A program made the position numbers and the translations under genes. Shown piece after piece: positions 1-5,438 of a stretch of 5,808 nucleotides of DNA (position 1 is the stretch's first letter; each line of letters opens with the position of its first letter). Source of the stretch: Gammaproteobacteria bacterium (GTDB lineage Bacteria; Pseudomonadota; Gammaproteobacteria; SZUA-152); contig JAUVNZ010000110.1 in NCBI GenBank assembly GCA_030599435.1, positions 1 to 5,808 of the forward strand. The letters run 5' to 3'. The notes under the pieces are model-generated. The model saw only the letters and a program-made list of their open reading frames with translations. It did not search any database and was not told the origin of the DNA.

Positions 1-193
1 ATTGTCTGCTTTTGGCCGAAAATACTCTGCCGGCACAAATAAGCGAAGGTCCGTTAATGATAAATATTTTACTGTTAGCAAAATTCGTTTAAGGCCCGCT
101 TATGATTGACACCGGAAGATTATACAAAAATAGCGAAGGTCTTCTGTCGGCGAATGCGGACGGTCGGAACGTGATTGTCTGAATGAATTATGC
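1..193. other. Gene-free left end, no recognised function
   Basis: No convincing coding frame is seen on either strand here. Two short internal repeats are visible: AGCGAAGGTC at 42-51 and 132-141, each preceded by an ACAAA-like stretch, and ATTGTCTG at 1-8 and 174-181. They suggest decayed repetitive intergenic DNA that may continue beyond the left edge. No promoter, terminator or RNA gene can be supported. Confidence 0.4.
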
Positions 194-206
194 CTTTCGA
201 CCCGCC

Positions 207-217
207 GACTTATAGTC
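207..217. repeat. Small hairpin shared by both repeat copies
   Basis: GACT-TAT-AGTC forms a perfect 4-bp stem with a 3-nt loop and is identical at 4234-4244. In copy 2 it sits where the anticodon arm would lie in a second tRNA-like 3' half ending in CCA at 4198. In copy 1 the following T-arm and acceptor are no longer recognisable. I read it as the remnant of a second tRNA-like fragment. Confidence 0.4.
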
Positions 218-269
218 AATGGGTCCGGCACGAGAATTACCGTAAGTGGAAGAATTCAAAGGAAATAAA

Positions 270-314
270 TGGTGGGCCTGGAAGGACTTGAACCTTCGAT
301 CTGCCGATTATGAG
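270..314 (-). pseudogene. tRNA-like 3' half, CAT anticodon loop, encoded CCA
   Basis: Read on the minus strand this is the complete 3' half of a bacterial tRNA. It has a 7-nt loop CTCATAA with CAT in the anticodon position (308-314), the 3' anticodon-stem strand TCGGC (303-307), a 5-nt variable loop (298-302), a perfect T-arm GAAGG-TTCAAGT-CCTTC (281-297), acceptor strand CAGGCCC (274-280), discriminator A and CCA (270-272). A matching 5' half would need the acceptor GGGCCTG, a D-arm and GCCGA before the loop. Upstream there is instead CTAACCGGGT, and no GGGCCTG is found nearby. An ordinary cloverleaf cannot form, so I call it a fragment. A CAT anticodon would fit Met or Ile2. Confidence 0.6.
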
Positions 315-343
315 ACCCGGTTAGCGAGTCTTGAAACCCACTG

Positions 344-388
344 AAACTGCACTGTATAGGCGTTTAGTGTGTGATCCTATACCAGTTT
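344..388. other. Strong hairpin inside repeat copy 1
   Basis: AAACTG (344-349) pairs with CAGTTT (383-388), and GTATAGG (354-360) pairs perfectly with CCTATAC (376-382). This gives 13 bp broken by a 4-nt bulge, with a 15-nt loop. The equivalent part of copy 2 (4371-4415) keeps the outer pairing and the two ends of the inner stem but has at least three mismatches, without clear compensating changes. It may be an RNA stem on either strand, or the remnant of one. It is not followed by a T-run, so it is not an obvious terminator. Confidence 0.45.
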
Positions 389-479
389 CCTTACCACTAG
401 TGCGTTCAGGATTTGCTTTTACGCAAGATTATTTTATTGTTACAAGCATGATCCAACTCTTACCAGTCGCCTTGTCTTA

Positions 480-631
480 AATAGATCGACTTATAATTTG
501 TCTTGGTTAATAAGCAGTATTTTTCTTTAAGAATATAGGTTTCATTCTATGTGAGTTGGCTAATGAAATCTCAGCAGTTTTTTTCAGTTTAGCGGCAGCC
601 GAAAGCGCCAAGGAATGTTATTTCTACCTTT
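480..631. other. Gene-free spacer beyond cdsA
   Basis: This stretch lies between the stop codon of cdsA and repeat copy 1. No coding frame is seen. A small CGG-CAG-CCG hairpin lies around 592-600, but no T-run follows it on the minus strand, so I do not call a cdsA terminator. Near the repeat, TTGTCTT occurs at 472-478 and 498-504 around another GACTTATAA-like string, possibly more repeat debris. Confidence 0.35.
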
Positions 632-1450
632 TTAATCGCCAGCAGCAATTAACCAGTTATAACCAACAATAAAAACAGGCATTGCCGCTAGAACACTGTC
701 TATACGATCAAGTATACCGCCGTGACCTGGCAATATATTACCGCTGTCTTTAACGCCTGCTTCGCGTTTTAAAAAACTGAAATACAGATCTCCACTGACT
801 GAGATGAAGGTTAGGATAATCGATAACAGCATAAGAAAGGCAGATTTTTCGGTGCTAAGTCCAAAATAATAACAGGCGGCCAAGGTATATAAAAAAGTTG
901 CAATAATAGCGCCAACAAGTCCTTCTTTTGTTTTTCCAGGGCTTATATTGGGTGCCAGCTTATGTTTACCAAACTTTTTACCAGCAAAGTAAGCACCGTT
1001 ATCTGCCATCCATACTAGCGATATAGCAAAAAACAGCCAGTAAGCCCCCTGGTCCAACGCATGTATATCGTGCATTGACAGAGTGGCCGCAGGTAGTATG
1101 ATAAAAGCAGCAAGCAGTTTATTTGCATTCAGGTTCGAATTAGCTGACTTTGGTTTTGCCTTTTTTAGATAAAAAGTAACACCGAACCACCACAATACAG
1201 CGGCATAAATAATCCATAGATGGTAATTCTGTGCGAATTGCTGAATAAGCCACACAGTTATAACCATAAAAATGGCAAACACCGTTTGAAGAAAAGTAGT
1301 TTGCACGCCGGAAAGCTTTGCCCATTCATAAGCAGCAATTAAAACTATAAAAAGAACAAAATAAAAAAACACTGAACTCGGCTGAAAGAAAATAATCCAG
1401 GTGACAAGTGCTACAAGTGGTATAGCTGTTAATATTCGTTTGTATAACAT
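632..1450 (-). CDS. cdsA: Phosphatidate cytidylyltransferase CdsA
   Basis: CdsA converts phosphatidic acid and CTP into CDP-diacylglycerol, the precursor of the main membrane phospholipids, in the inner membrane. The 272-residue product is close to the usual bacterial length. It is very hydrophobic, with about seven or eight membrane segments (for example 8-21, 27-41, 55-70, 78-93, 113-124, 136-148, 178-195, 205-220). The family signature is intact at 225-252: SFLKR, KD at 234-235, PGHGG at 241-245 and DRID at 248-251. The conserved loop at 149-177, with ADNGAYF, GK and the SPGKTKEG segment, is also present. The ATG gives a typical CdsA N-terminus, although no strong ribosome site precedes it. 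The gene follows the aminotransferase fusion after 173 bp and may have its own promoter. Without dxr, uppS or frr nearby, it may be a second, specialised cdsA copy; that cannot be decided here. Confidence 0.93.
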   Translation of the reverse strand: MLYKRILTAIPLVALVTWIIFFQPSSVFFYFVLFIVLIAAYEWAKLSGVQTTFLQTVFAIFMVITVWLIQQFAQNYHLWIIYAAVLWWFGVTFYLKKAKPKSANSNLNANKLLAAFIILPAATLSMHDIHALDQGAYWLFFAISLVWMADNGAYFAGKKFGKHKLAPNISPGKTKEGLVGAIIATFLYTLAACYYFGLSTEKSAFLMLLSIILTFISVSGDLYFSFLKREAGVKDSGNILPGHGGILDRIDSVLAAMPVFIVGYNWLIAAGD

Positions 1451-1535
1451 ATTATTGATTATTCATAGCAAGTGTTTGCGACTTTTTATTTATCAGCGAC
1501 AGTGTTTTTATGACTAGCTCATCTTCAGAAGCATC

Positions 1536-1541
1536 ATTATA
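1536..1541 (-). promoter_or_regulatory. Possible -10 box for cdsA
   Basis: A perfect TATAAT on the minus strand lies in the 173-bp gap upstream of cdsA, in AT-rich sequence. A start near 1529 would leave a leader of about 80 nt. No good -35 lies 16-18 bp upstream; the nearest resemblance (TTCAAT) is 20 bp away. It suggests that cdsA may be partly transcribed on its own. Confidence 0.3.
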
Positions 1542-1598
1542 AACTGTTTAATATGTACGCTATTGAACCACCAGTAAAATTTGGCGGGCAAGATTAAT

Positions 1599-1652
1599 GG
1601 GCGACCTGAGACAATAAAATGCCTCAGGCTACTACAATATTCTGCATCGCCC
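1599..1652 (-). other. Nested inverted repeats over the fusion gene's stop codon
   Basis: The outer arms GGGCGA (1599-1604) and TCGCCC (1647-1652) pair. The inner arms CCTGAG (1605-1610) and CTCAGG (1623-1628) pair directly inside the left outer arm. The structure spans the TGA stop codon at 1624-1626. No T-run follows on the minus strand, so it is not a standard intrinsic terminator. It could stabilise the upstream mRNA end or slow transcription before cdsA, or be chance. Confidence 0.35.
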
Positions 1653-3261
1653 GTTGTTTCAGAGCTTCGCGCAGAAAATAGGTGATCATACGCGGTGGCT
1701 TCTGGCACTCGCCCATAAAACAGATCTGGATATAATTTTTCGCCACTAAATACTCACTGCGATAACTGACTAGAATACCTTCATTCTCCAGTAATTCGCC
1801 GAAATCCAATGAGGGAATGGTTTCTGGCAGCACAATTGTAATGACGTGTGGCGCCCGGCATGATTTATCGGCTAGAATCTGCAGGCCGAGTTCTTCCAAT
1901 TCGGTCAACAATTCCTCTGACCATTGTTTGATATTGGTAAAACGGGTCGTCCAGTCACTGTTATTCAGTGCGGCATTGAGTGCATAGATAGCATTCGTTG
2001 AAATGGTAAAAGGGATACCTTGCTTCGCTTCGTACAATGCCAGATCAAAGTAACGAGGTATCTGGTGATCACCAGATTGAACATTTTTACCACAGAAGAC
2101 CATGGCCAGCCCCGGCAGTGAACCGATACCTTTGCCGCTGACTGCAGTGGCCAGATAGACATCCTGCAGGTCGACGTCACAGGAACCGATACTGCTGATT
2201 CCGTCAAGGCACAGCTTTAGGTTATGCTGCACACACAGTTCACGCAACATAGCGGCATCATTAAGCACGCCTGTAGAGGTCTCGCAATGCACAGTCCAGA
2301 CCCAACTCAATTTTTCATGCTGGTTGATAGCTTGTTGCAGTGTTTCGCGACTAAATGTCTTGCCTTCATCAGCCTGAATGACTTCAAAATCAAGCCCCGC
2401 ACGAATTGCCTGATCATATAAGCGGTTACCGAATTCACCGTTCACTAATACCAGGCCCCGACCCTGCAAAACACCTATATGCGCAGCAACTACATCATTG
2501 GCAAGGGTTCCGGAACCCATCATAAGCTGTACCTGCGGTGCGTTTACCTGTTCACATAACATCCTGCGCAGCTCGTTGAAGTTATCCATGAACGCCTGAC
2601 TACGATGTGAGCCAGGTTCTGCGGCATGAGCTTCGATCACGCCCTCGGCTATCGACACAGGTCCTGGCAGGTAGTTAAATAATAGCTGTTCCATTTCGCT
2701 GCCTTTTTTTGGCTGCAGAATTTGAGACTGTTTTTTCAGTTCAATTGCACCGCCAACATCGATGTACATAGGCTGATAGAGCGCATCCTGTTTACCAACC
2801 AGTGGCCCAAAGGGCTTGAAGCCCAGATGTTTGTATAGTCTGGCCTGGCGTGTGGTACCGGAAATCACAGCAACATCATAATCCCCCGAGATTGCTAGCT
2901 CGAAGGACATTTTCATGATGCCGGTAAAGATAGCCGTATTACGATGTTGCTGCTTAACCGCAAGCAAGCGATATTCTAGAATTCGTTTGAAAGGTGGCAG
3001 ATAACTTTCCAGGTCAGTGAGTTTACCATCCAGCGATAATGGTCTTTTATCGCGTAATGCGATCATACCGAGCACTTCACCGTCACGCAGGCAAATAACA
3101 TAAGTATTTTCCTCGTGATACTTGTCGACAAGTTTCTGAGTTTCATTCTGCTGATGTTGCGGAATCTCATGAACAAAGGTCTGATAGTTTAATTCATGAA
3201 TCTGCTCAAACTCCCAGGTCTCTGAGGCAACTTTAAAAACAAGTGAATCATTATTCGACAT
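1624..3261 (-). CDS. GNAT acyltransferase-like / class V aminotransferase fusion
   Basis: The 545-residue protein joins two enzyme-like domains. Residues about 8-168 resemble the GNAT fold: the strand EYRLLAV (96-102), then QHRNTAIF where an RxxGxG/A acyl-CoA loop is usual, and ARLYKHLGFKPFG (140-152), the typical GNAT end. Residues about 190-535 are a fold-type I class V aminotransferase of the alanine-glyoxylate / 2-aminoethylphosphonate transaminase group. They carry YLPGPVS (197-203), GSGTLAND (249-256), VHCETSTGVLN (324-334), the PLP-ring Asp353 in LDGISSIGS, the probable Schiff-base Lys377 in VSGKGIGSLPG, and FTISTNAIYAL (418-428). The aminotransferase looks catalytically complete; the GNAT loop is degenerate. 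Substrates are unknown. The ATG lies 8 bp after the plsY stop codon, with AAAGG (3274-3278) 12 nt upstream, so the two genes are probably co-transcribed. With PlsY and CdsA beside it, a role in amino-lipid or headgroup synthesis is an inference. Confidence 0.85.
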   Translation of the reverse strand: MSNNDSLVFKVASETWEFEQIHELNYQTFVHEIPQHQQNETQKLVDKYHEENTYVICLRDGEVLGMIALRDKRPLSLDGKLTDLESYLPPFKRILEYRLLAVKQQHRNTAIFTGIMKMSFELAISGDYDVAVISGTTRQARLYKHLGFKPFGPLVGKQDALYQPMYIDVGGAIELKKQSQILQPKKGSEMEQLLFNYLPGPVSIAEGVIEAHAAEPGSHRSQAFMDNFNELRRMLCEQVNAPQVQLMMGSGTLANDVVAAHIGVLQGRGLVLVNGEFGNRLYDQAIRAGLDFEVIQADEGKTFSRETLQQAINQHEKLSWVWTVHCETSTGVLNDAAMLRELCVQHNLKLCLDGISSIGSCDVDLQDVYLATAVSGKGIGSLPGLAMVFCGKNVQSGDHQIPRYFDLALYEAKQGIPFTISTNAIYALNAALNNSDWTTRFTNIKQWSEELLTELEELGLQILADKSCRAPHVITIVLPETIPSLDFGELLENEGILVSYRSEYLVAKNYIQICFMGECQKPPRMITYFLREALKQRAMQNIVVA

Positions 3262-3269
3262 ACTGTAAC

Positions 3270-3878
3270 TTAACCTTTATTTTCAGACAAAAAACCTAGT
3301 TGTTTGATATTTTCCTTATGTGCATAAATTATAATTGCTGCTGCAAGCATTAAGGGTGCTACAACAGTCATCGAGTAGTCCAGTGTATAGGCCAACAGCG
3401 GCATAGCGATCAGGGTAACTACCCAGCTCGGCAGAAATCTCCGAGTTATCATATAAGTAATAAGCAGAACAACACCGCCGATTAATAGTATCTTGTAATC
3501 GAGCGCGACAAAGGCACCAAGACTGGTGGCAATCCCCTTACCACCGTGAAAATGTAGCCATAGTGGCCAGATATGTCCGGCAATAACAGCAACGACCACA
3601 GCACTCACGACAACAGGGGAGGGTTCCAGCCATTTGGCTAGCCATACCATTAGAGCGCCTTTCAGTATATCTGTCACCAGTGTGAAATAAAATCCTTTTT
3701 TCCCTAATGCACGCCCAGCATTGGTAGCGCCCAGGCTGCCACTGCCGATGGTTCTTAGATCAGTATTAAGCAATATGCGTACCAGCAAATACCCCGGGCT
3801 GATTCCGCCAACGAGGTAAGCTAGCAGAATCATCAGGCCATCAGATAAGGTAAGGTTTATAACATCTGTGTAAGGCAT
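3270..3878 (-). CDS. plsY: Glycerol-3-phosphate acyltransferase PlsY
   Basis: PlsY transfers an acyl chain from acyl-phosphate to glycerol-3-phosphate, making lysophosphatidic acid at the inner membrane. At 202 residues it has the usual family length and about five membrane segments (13-36, 65-83, 88-105, 128-144, 151-186 in part). Family motifs are GSGSLGATNAGR (46-57), GHIWP (101-105) continuing to FHGGKGIAT (110-118), and the basic C-terminal YAHKENIKQL (185-194). Motif 1 has Ser48 where the common form is GSGNxGATN, and the last motif is looser than the usual RHxxNIxR, so this may be a divergent or second PlsY. The chosen ATG has only a weak, distant purine-rich site (GGAAGAGAG). The alternative Met16 has no ribosome site. 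It is the first gene of the probable operon with the GNAT-aminotransferase fusion. Confidence 0.92.
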   Translation of the reverse strand: MPYTDVINLTLSDGLMILLAYLVGGISPGYLLVRILLNTDLRTIGSGSLGATNAGRALGKKGFYFTLVTDILKGALMVWLAKWLEPSPVVVSAVVVAVIAGHIWPLWLHFHGGKGIATSLGAFVALDYKILLIGGVVLLITYMITRRFLPSWVVTLIAMPLLAYTLDYSMTVVAPLMLAAAIIIYAHKENIKQLGFLSENKG

Positions 3879-3941
3879 GATAGTTTGTTCTCTCTTCCTG
3901 TCATCGTTTTATTGCATCTTGGTATTGAAATCATTGAGTTC

Positions 3942-3971
3942 ATTATCCAGACTACCTAACTAATACGTAAA
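3942..3971 (-). promoter_or_regulatory. Possible promoter for plsY and the fusion gene
   Basis: On the minus strand there is a -35-like TTTACG (3966-3971), an 18-bp spacer and a -10-like GATAAT (3942-3947). Transcription would start near 3935, leaving about 57 nt of leader before plsY. The match to the sigma-70 consensus is moderate, and no other pair near the gene looked better to my eye. Confidence 0.3.
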
Positions 3972-4197
3972 CTTACACGACTTTCGTTACGAGGGTGTCG
4001 CCTCCACAAACAGCGGCTCTCAAATTACACCTGTAAACGAGAAAAGTGAATATGATCCAAGCTATCAATCTTGGGCCACCTAAATCAACATGGTATATGT
4101 TAATCAATTAGGGCGGGACCCCGCAATATACGTGGCTTTCCACTGTCACAAGGAAATTATCAATCTAGAGTCGGCAGATGCCAAGAAGGGTAATAAA
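3972..4197. other. Gene-free stretch upstream of plsY
   Basis: No coding frame is supported on either strand. Two small inverted repeats are visible: CCAAG (4057-4061) with CTTGG (4070-4074), and the near-palindrome GCGGG-AC-CCCGC (4113-4124). Neither is followed by a T-run. The minus-strand sequence after the CCA at 4198 reads TTTATTACC, much like the TTTATTTCC that follows the other tRNA-like ends. I see nothing else definable. Confidence 0.35.
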
Positions 4198-4244
4198 TGG
4201 TGTGCCTGGATGGGCTCAAGCATTCGATCCCCCGACTTATAGTC
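4198..4244 (-). pseudogene. Second tRNA-like 3' half, decayed T-arm, encoded CCA
   Basis: On the minus strand the order is anticodon-arm-like GACTATAAGTC (4234-4244), a spacer and variable loop GGATC (4226-4230), a T-arm-like 17-mer (4209-4225), acceptor strand CAGGCAC (4202-4208), discriminator A and CCA (4198-4200). Two of the five T-stem pairs are broken and the TTC of the T-loop is lost. No GTGCCTG 5' acceptor strand is found nearby. It is a tRNA fragment or decayed tRNA gene of unknown specificity, about 100 bp from the better-preserved fragment at 4300-4341. In copy 1 only the hairpin at 207-217 remains recognisable. Confidence 0.45.
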
Positions 4245-4518
4245 CGTAGGTCCATGCATAAAACTTTCGTAAGTGTAAGAATTCAAAGGAAATAAATAAT
4301 GGAGCCGGAAGGGCTTGAACCTTCGACCTGCCGATTATGAGACCCGGCTAGCGAGACTTTAACCCCACGTAAACAGCGCTGTGCAGGTGTTTAACAGGTG
4401 CGCCAATACCAGTTTCCTTACCACTAATGCATTCGAAGAATGCTTTTACACGAGTTTATTTAGGTAATTCGTTTCACTAATTACAACCAACTTCCAGCTC
4501 TTACCAGTGTCTTTTTAA
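4221..4518 (-). repeat. Long direct repeat, copy 2 (tRNA-derived)
   Basis: This is the second copy of the roughly 290-bp repeat at 194-479, in the same orientation. The two copies enclose the plsY, fusion and cdsA block. The most conserved parts are 4268-4297 and 4307-4355. Later patches (ACCAGTTTCCTTACCACTA at 4408-4426, TGCTTTTAC at 4441-4449, CTCTTACCAGT at 4498-4508) keep the same order as in copy 1, with small insertions between them. The copy ends close to the terminator-like hairpin of the HAD phosphatase gene. The divergence between copies points to an old duplication, or to two members of a dispersed family. Confidence 0.75.
4300..4341 (-). pseudogene. tRNA-like 3' half in repeat copy 2
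   Basis: This corresponds to the fragment at 270-314. It keeps the loop CTCATAA (4335-4341), TCGGC (4330-4334), variable loop AGGTC (4325-4329), a perfect T-arm GAAGG-TTCAAGC-CCTTC (4308-4324), acceptor strand CGGCTCC (4301-4307) and discriminator A (4300). CCA does not follow the discriminator; TTA does. The 5' side reads GCTAGCCGGGT before the loop. GCCGG could pair with TCGGC, but only with a 9-nt anticodon loop. No GGAGCCG 5' acceptor strand is nearby. It is best called a tRNA fragment. Confidence 0.55.
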
Positions 4519-4537
4519 CGAAAATCATCTAAAACAA

Positions 4538-4571
4538 AAGGACAGGTTGTCGTGAAATTATGGATGTCCTT
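4538..4571 (-). terminator. Terminator-like hairpin after the HAD phosphatase gene
   Basis: On the minus strand AAGGACA (4565-4571) and TGTCCTT (4538-4544) form a perfect 7-bp stem around a 20-nt loop, followed by the T-rich TTGTTTTAG. The left arm includes part of the TAA stop codon. The long loop makes it weaker than a textbook terminator, but position and T-rich tail fit the end of this transcript. Confidence 0.45.
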
Positions 4572-5385
4572 ATTTGTTGCAATCAAAAACGCCATAATGA
4601 TAGGCTCCTTCAATCACACCGCTGGTATAATATCCTTGCAAACCCCTGAAATCTCCTTTTGCGAAATACACCTTCAATTTAGGGTTCTGATTCATAGCTT
4701 TTTTTACATTTTCTACTAATTGTTTATCGGCATTCTTTACCAGAACACCACGAAACCCCGCTGTTAGAGGAAAGATATCGTTGCCACTGTCCCCGCAAAA
4801 TACAACATCCTCTTTCGTGACACCGTGCTCCTCAGCCACATACTCCAGGGCGGTCTGTTTTGTCGCGCTTGCAGGTAAAAAATCGAGAAGCCCCTTGCCA
4901 TCTTGTGAATCAAAACTGTATATGATTACTTCATCAAATTTTCCCTTCACCAGTTCATCAACTTTTTTTAACACCTGATCTTTTTTTTCATGTTCAACAT
5001 AATAGCTCTGTTTGAACTGGTTCTGATGCTCACTTTCCTGTTCCTGCATTGCATCAATCCCGGCAACTGCATCCCTTATTGCCATGGCGTCCCACCCTGG
5101 ACTTTCTTTTCTTACTTGTTCAATCCAGCCTTTATCAAACTTCCATTCACCATTCTCATATTTTCTAATTGAAGTGCCGACGTCGCCGCACAGAATATTG
5201 GGGTACCTGACGCCAAATTCTTTTATTGCATTCTCGGTCAGCTTCAGGTTTCTTCCAGTCACATAGACAACAAGAACATCATGTTTTTCTGTGAGTTTAT
5301 TGAAGAGATCGATAGCTCCAGTGTCTGGTGACCAGCTGCCATTGGGAAGCAATGTCCGATCGAGATCGGTCGCAAGAATTTTCAC
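4570..5385 (-). CDS. HAD phosphatase, sucrose-phosphate phosphatase type
   Basis: This 271-residue cytoplasmic protein belongs to the Cof-like (C2B cap) HAD superfamily. All four motifs are present: DLDRTLL with Asp7 and Asp9 (motif I), TGRN at 43-46 (motif II), Lys176 in ASATKQTAL (motif III) and GDSGND at 198-203 (motif IV). GDVGTSI (67-73) and the FLPASATK segment resemble sucrose-phosphate phosphatase and its relatives that dephosphorylate glycoside phosphates (for example glucosylglycerol-, mannosylfructose- or mannosylglycerate-phosphate). The start is GTG, chosen because GGAG (5393-5396) lies 7 nt upstream and MKILATDLD places motif I at the usual N-terminal position. It follows the phosphorylase gene by 53 bp, so both probably act on one glucoside pathway. 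The substrate cannot be told from sequence alone. Confidence 0.87.
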   Translation of the reverse strand: MKILATDLDRTLLPNGSWSPDTGAIDLFNKLTEKHDVLVVYVTGRNLKLTENAIKEFGVRYPNILCGDVGTSIRKYENGEWKFDKGWIEQVRKESPGWDAMAIRDAVAGIDAMQEQESEHQNQFKQSYYVEHEKKDQVLKKVDELVKGKFDEVIIYSFDSQDGKGLLDFLPASATKQTALEYVAEEHGVTKEDVVFCGDSGNDIFPLTAGFRGVLVKNADKQLVENVKKAMNQNPKLKVYFAKGDFRGLQGYYTSGVIEGAYHYGVFDCNK

Positions 5386-5392
5386 GCTAGTG

Positions 5393-5396
5393 CTCC
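5393..5396 (-). promoter_or_regulatory. Ribosome binding site deciding a GTG start
   Basis: GGAG on the minus strand, 7 nt before the GTG at 5383-5385, supports that unusual start for the HAD phosphatase. No ATG in the same frame lies between this site and motif I. Confidence 0.7.
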
Positions 5397-5438
5397 GTTG
5401 TGATTACCATTAAAACCAATAGAGGTGGCCATCAAAGT

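Larger units (their letters stand above)
194..479 (-). repeat. Long direct repeat, copy 1 (tRNA-derived)
   Basis: This is one of two diverged direct copies of a roughly 290-bp non-coding repeat; the other is at 4221-4518. Three blocks align almost without change: 241-270 against 4268-4297 (30 nt, 1 mismatch), 280-328 against 4307-4355 (49 nt, 3 mismatches), and the GACTTATAGTC hairpin at 207-217 against 4234-4244. Beyond 328 similarity continues in patches: ACCAGTTTCCTTACCACTA at 381-399, TGCTTTTAC at 414-422 and CTCTTACCAGT at 457-467. On the minus strand the copy holds a tRNA-like 3' half with encoded CCA. It lies 150 bp past the end of cdsA. No protein is encoded. It could be a decayed mobile element, a duplicated tRNA locus, or a structured RNA. 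Confidence 0.75.

Noticed and set aside
270..345. An intact tRNA-Met or tRNA-Ile2 gene on the minus strand
   Set aside because: The 3' half is excellent, but no 5' acceptor strand, D-arm or anticodon-stem partner lies at the right spacing. The best anticodon-stem pairing needs a 9-nt loop.
194..479. tmRNA or a group I intron-containing tRNA
   Set aside because: No resume frame or 5' tRNA-like end pairing with the acceptor was found for tmRNA. The anticodon loop is continuous, the insert on its 5' side is too short, and the paired core motifs of a group I intron are not seen.
1965..2421. Small open frames overlapping the fusion gene
   Set aside because: They lie inside a gene with intact PLP-enzyme motifs, show no family resemblance, and are explained as antisense or out-of-frame shadows.
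3270..3833. A shorter plsY starting at Met16
   Set aside because: No ribosome site precedes it. The longer form gives the usual PlsY length, although the upstream ribosome site is also weak.
194..4518. CRISPR array or a complete insertion sequence
   Set aside because: There are only two long diverged repeats, with no regular short repeat and spacer pattern, no terminal inverted repeats, and no transposase or integrase frame in the window.
4781..5266. Plus-strand open frames across the HAD phosphatase gene
   Set aside because: The minus-strand gene has all four HAD motifs and a good ribosome site. The plus-strand frames are low-complexity shadows without start signals.
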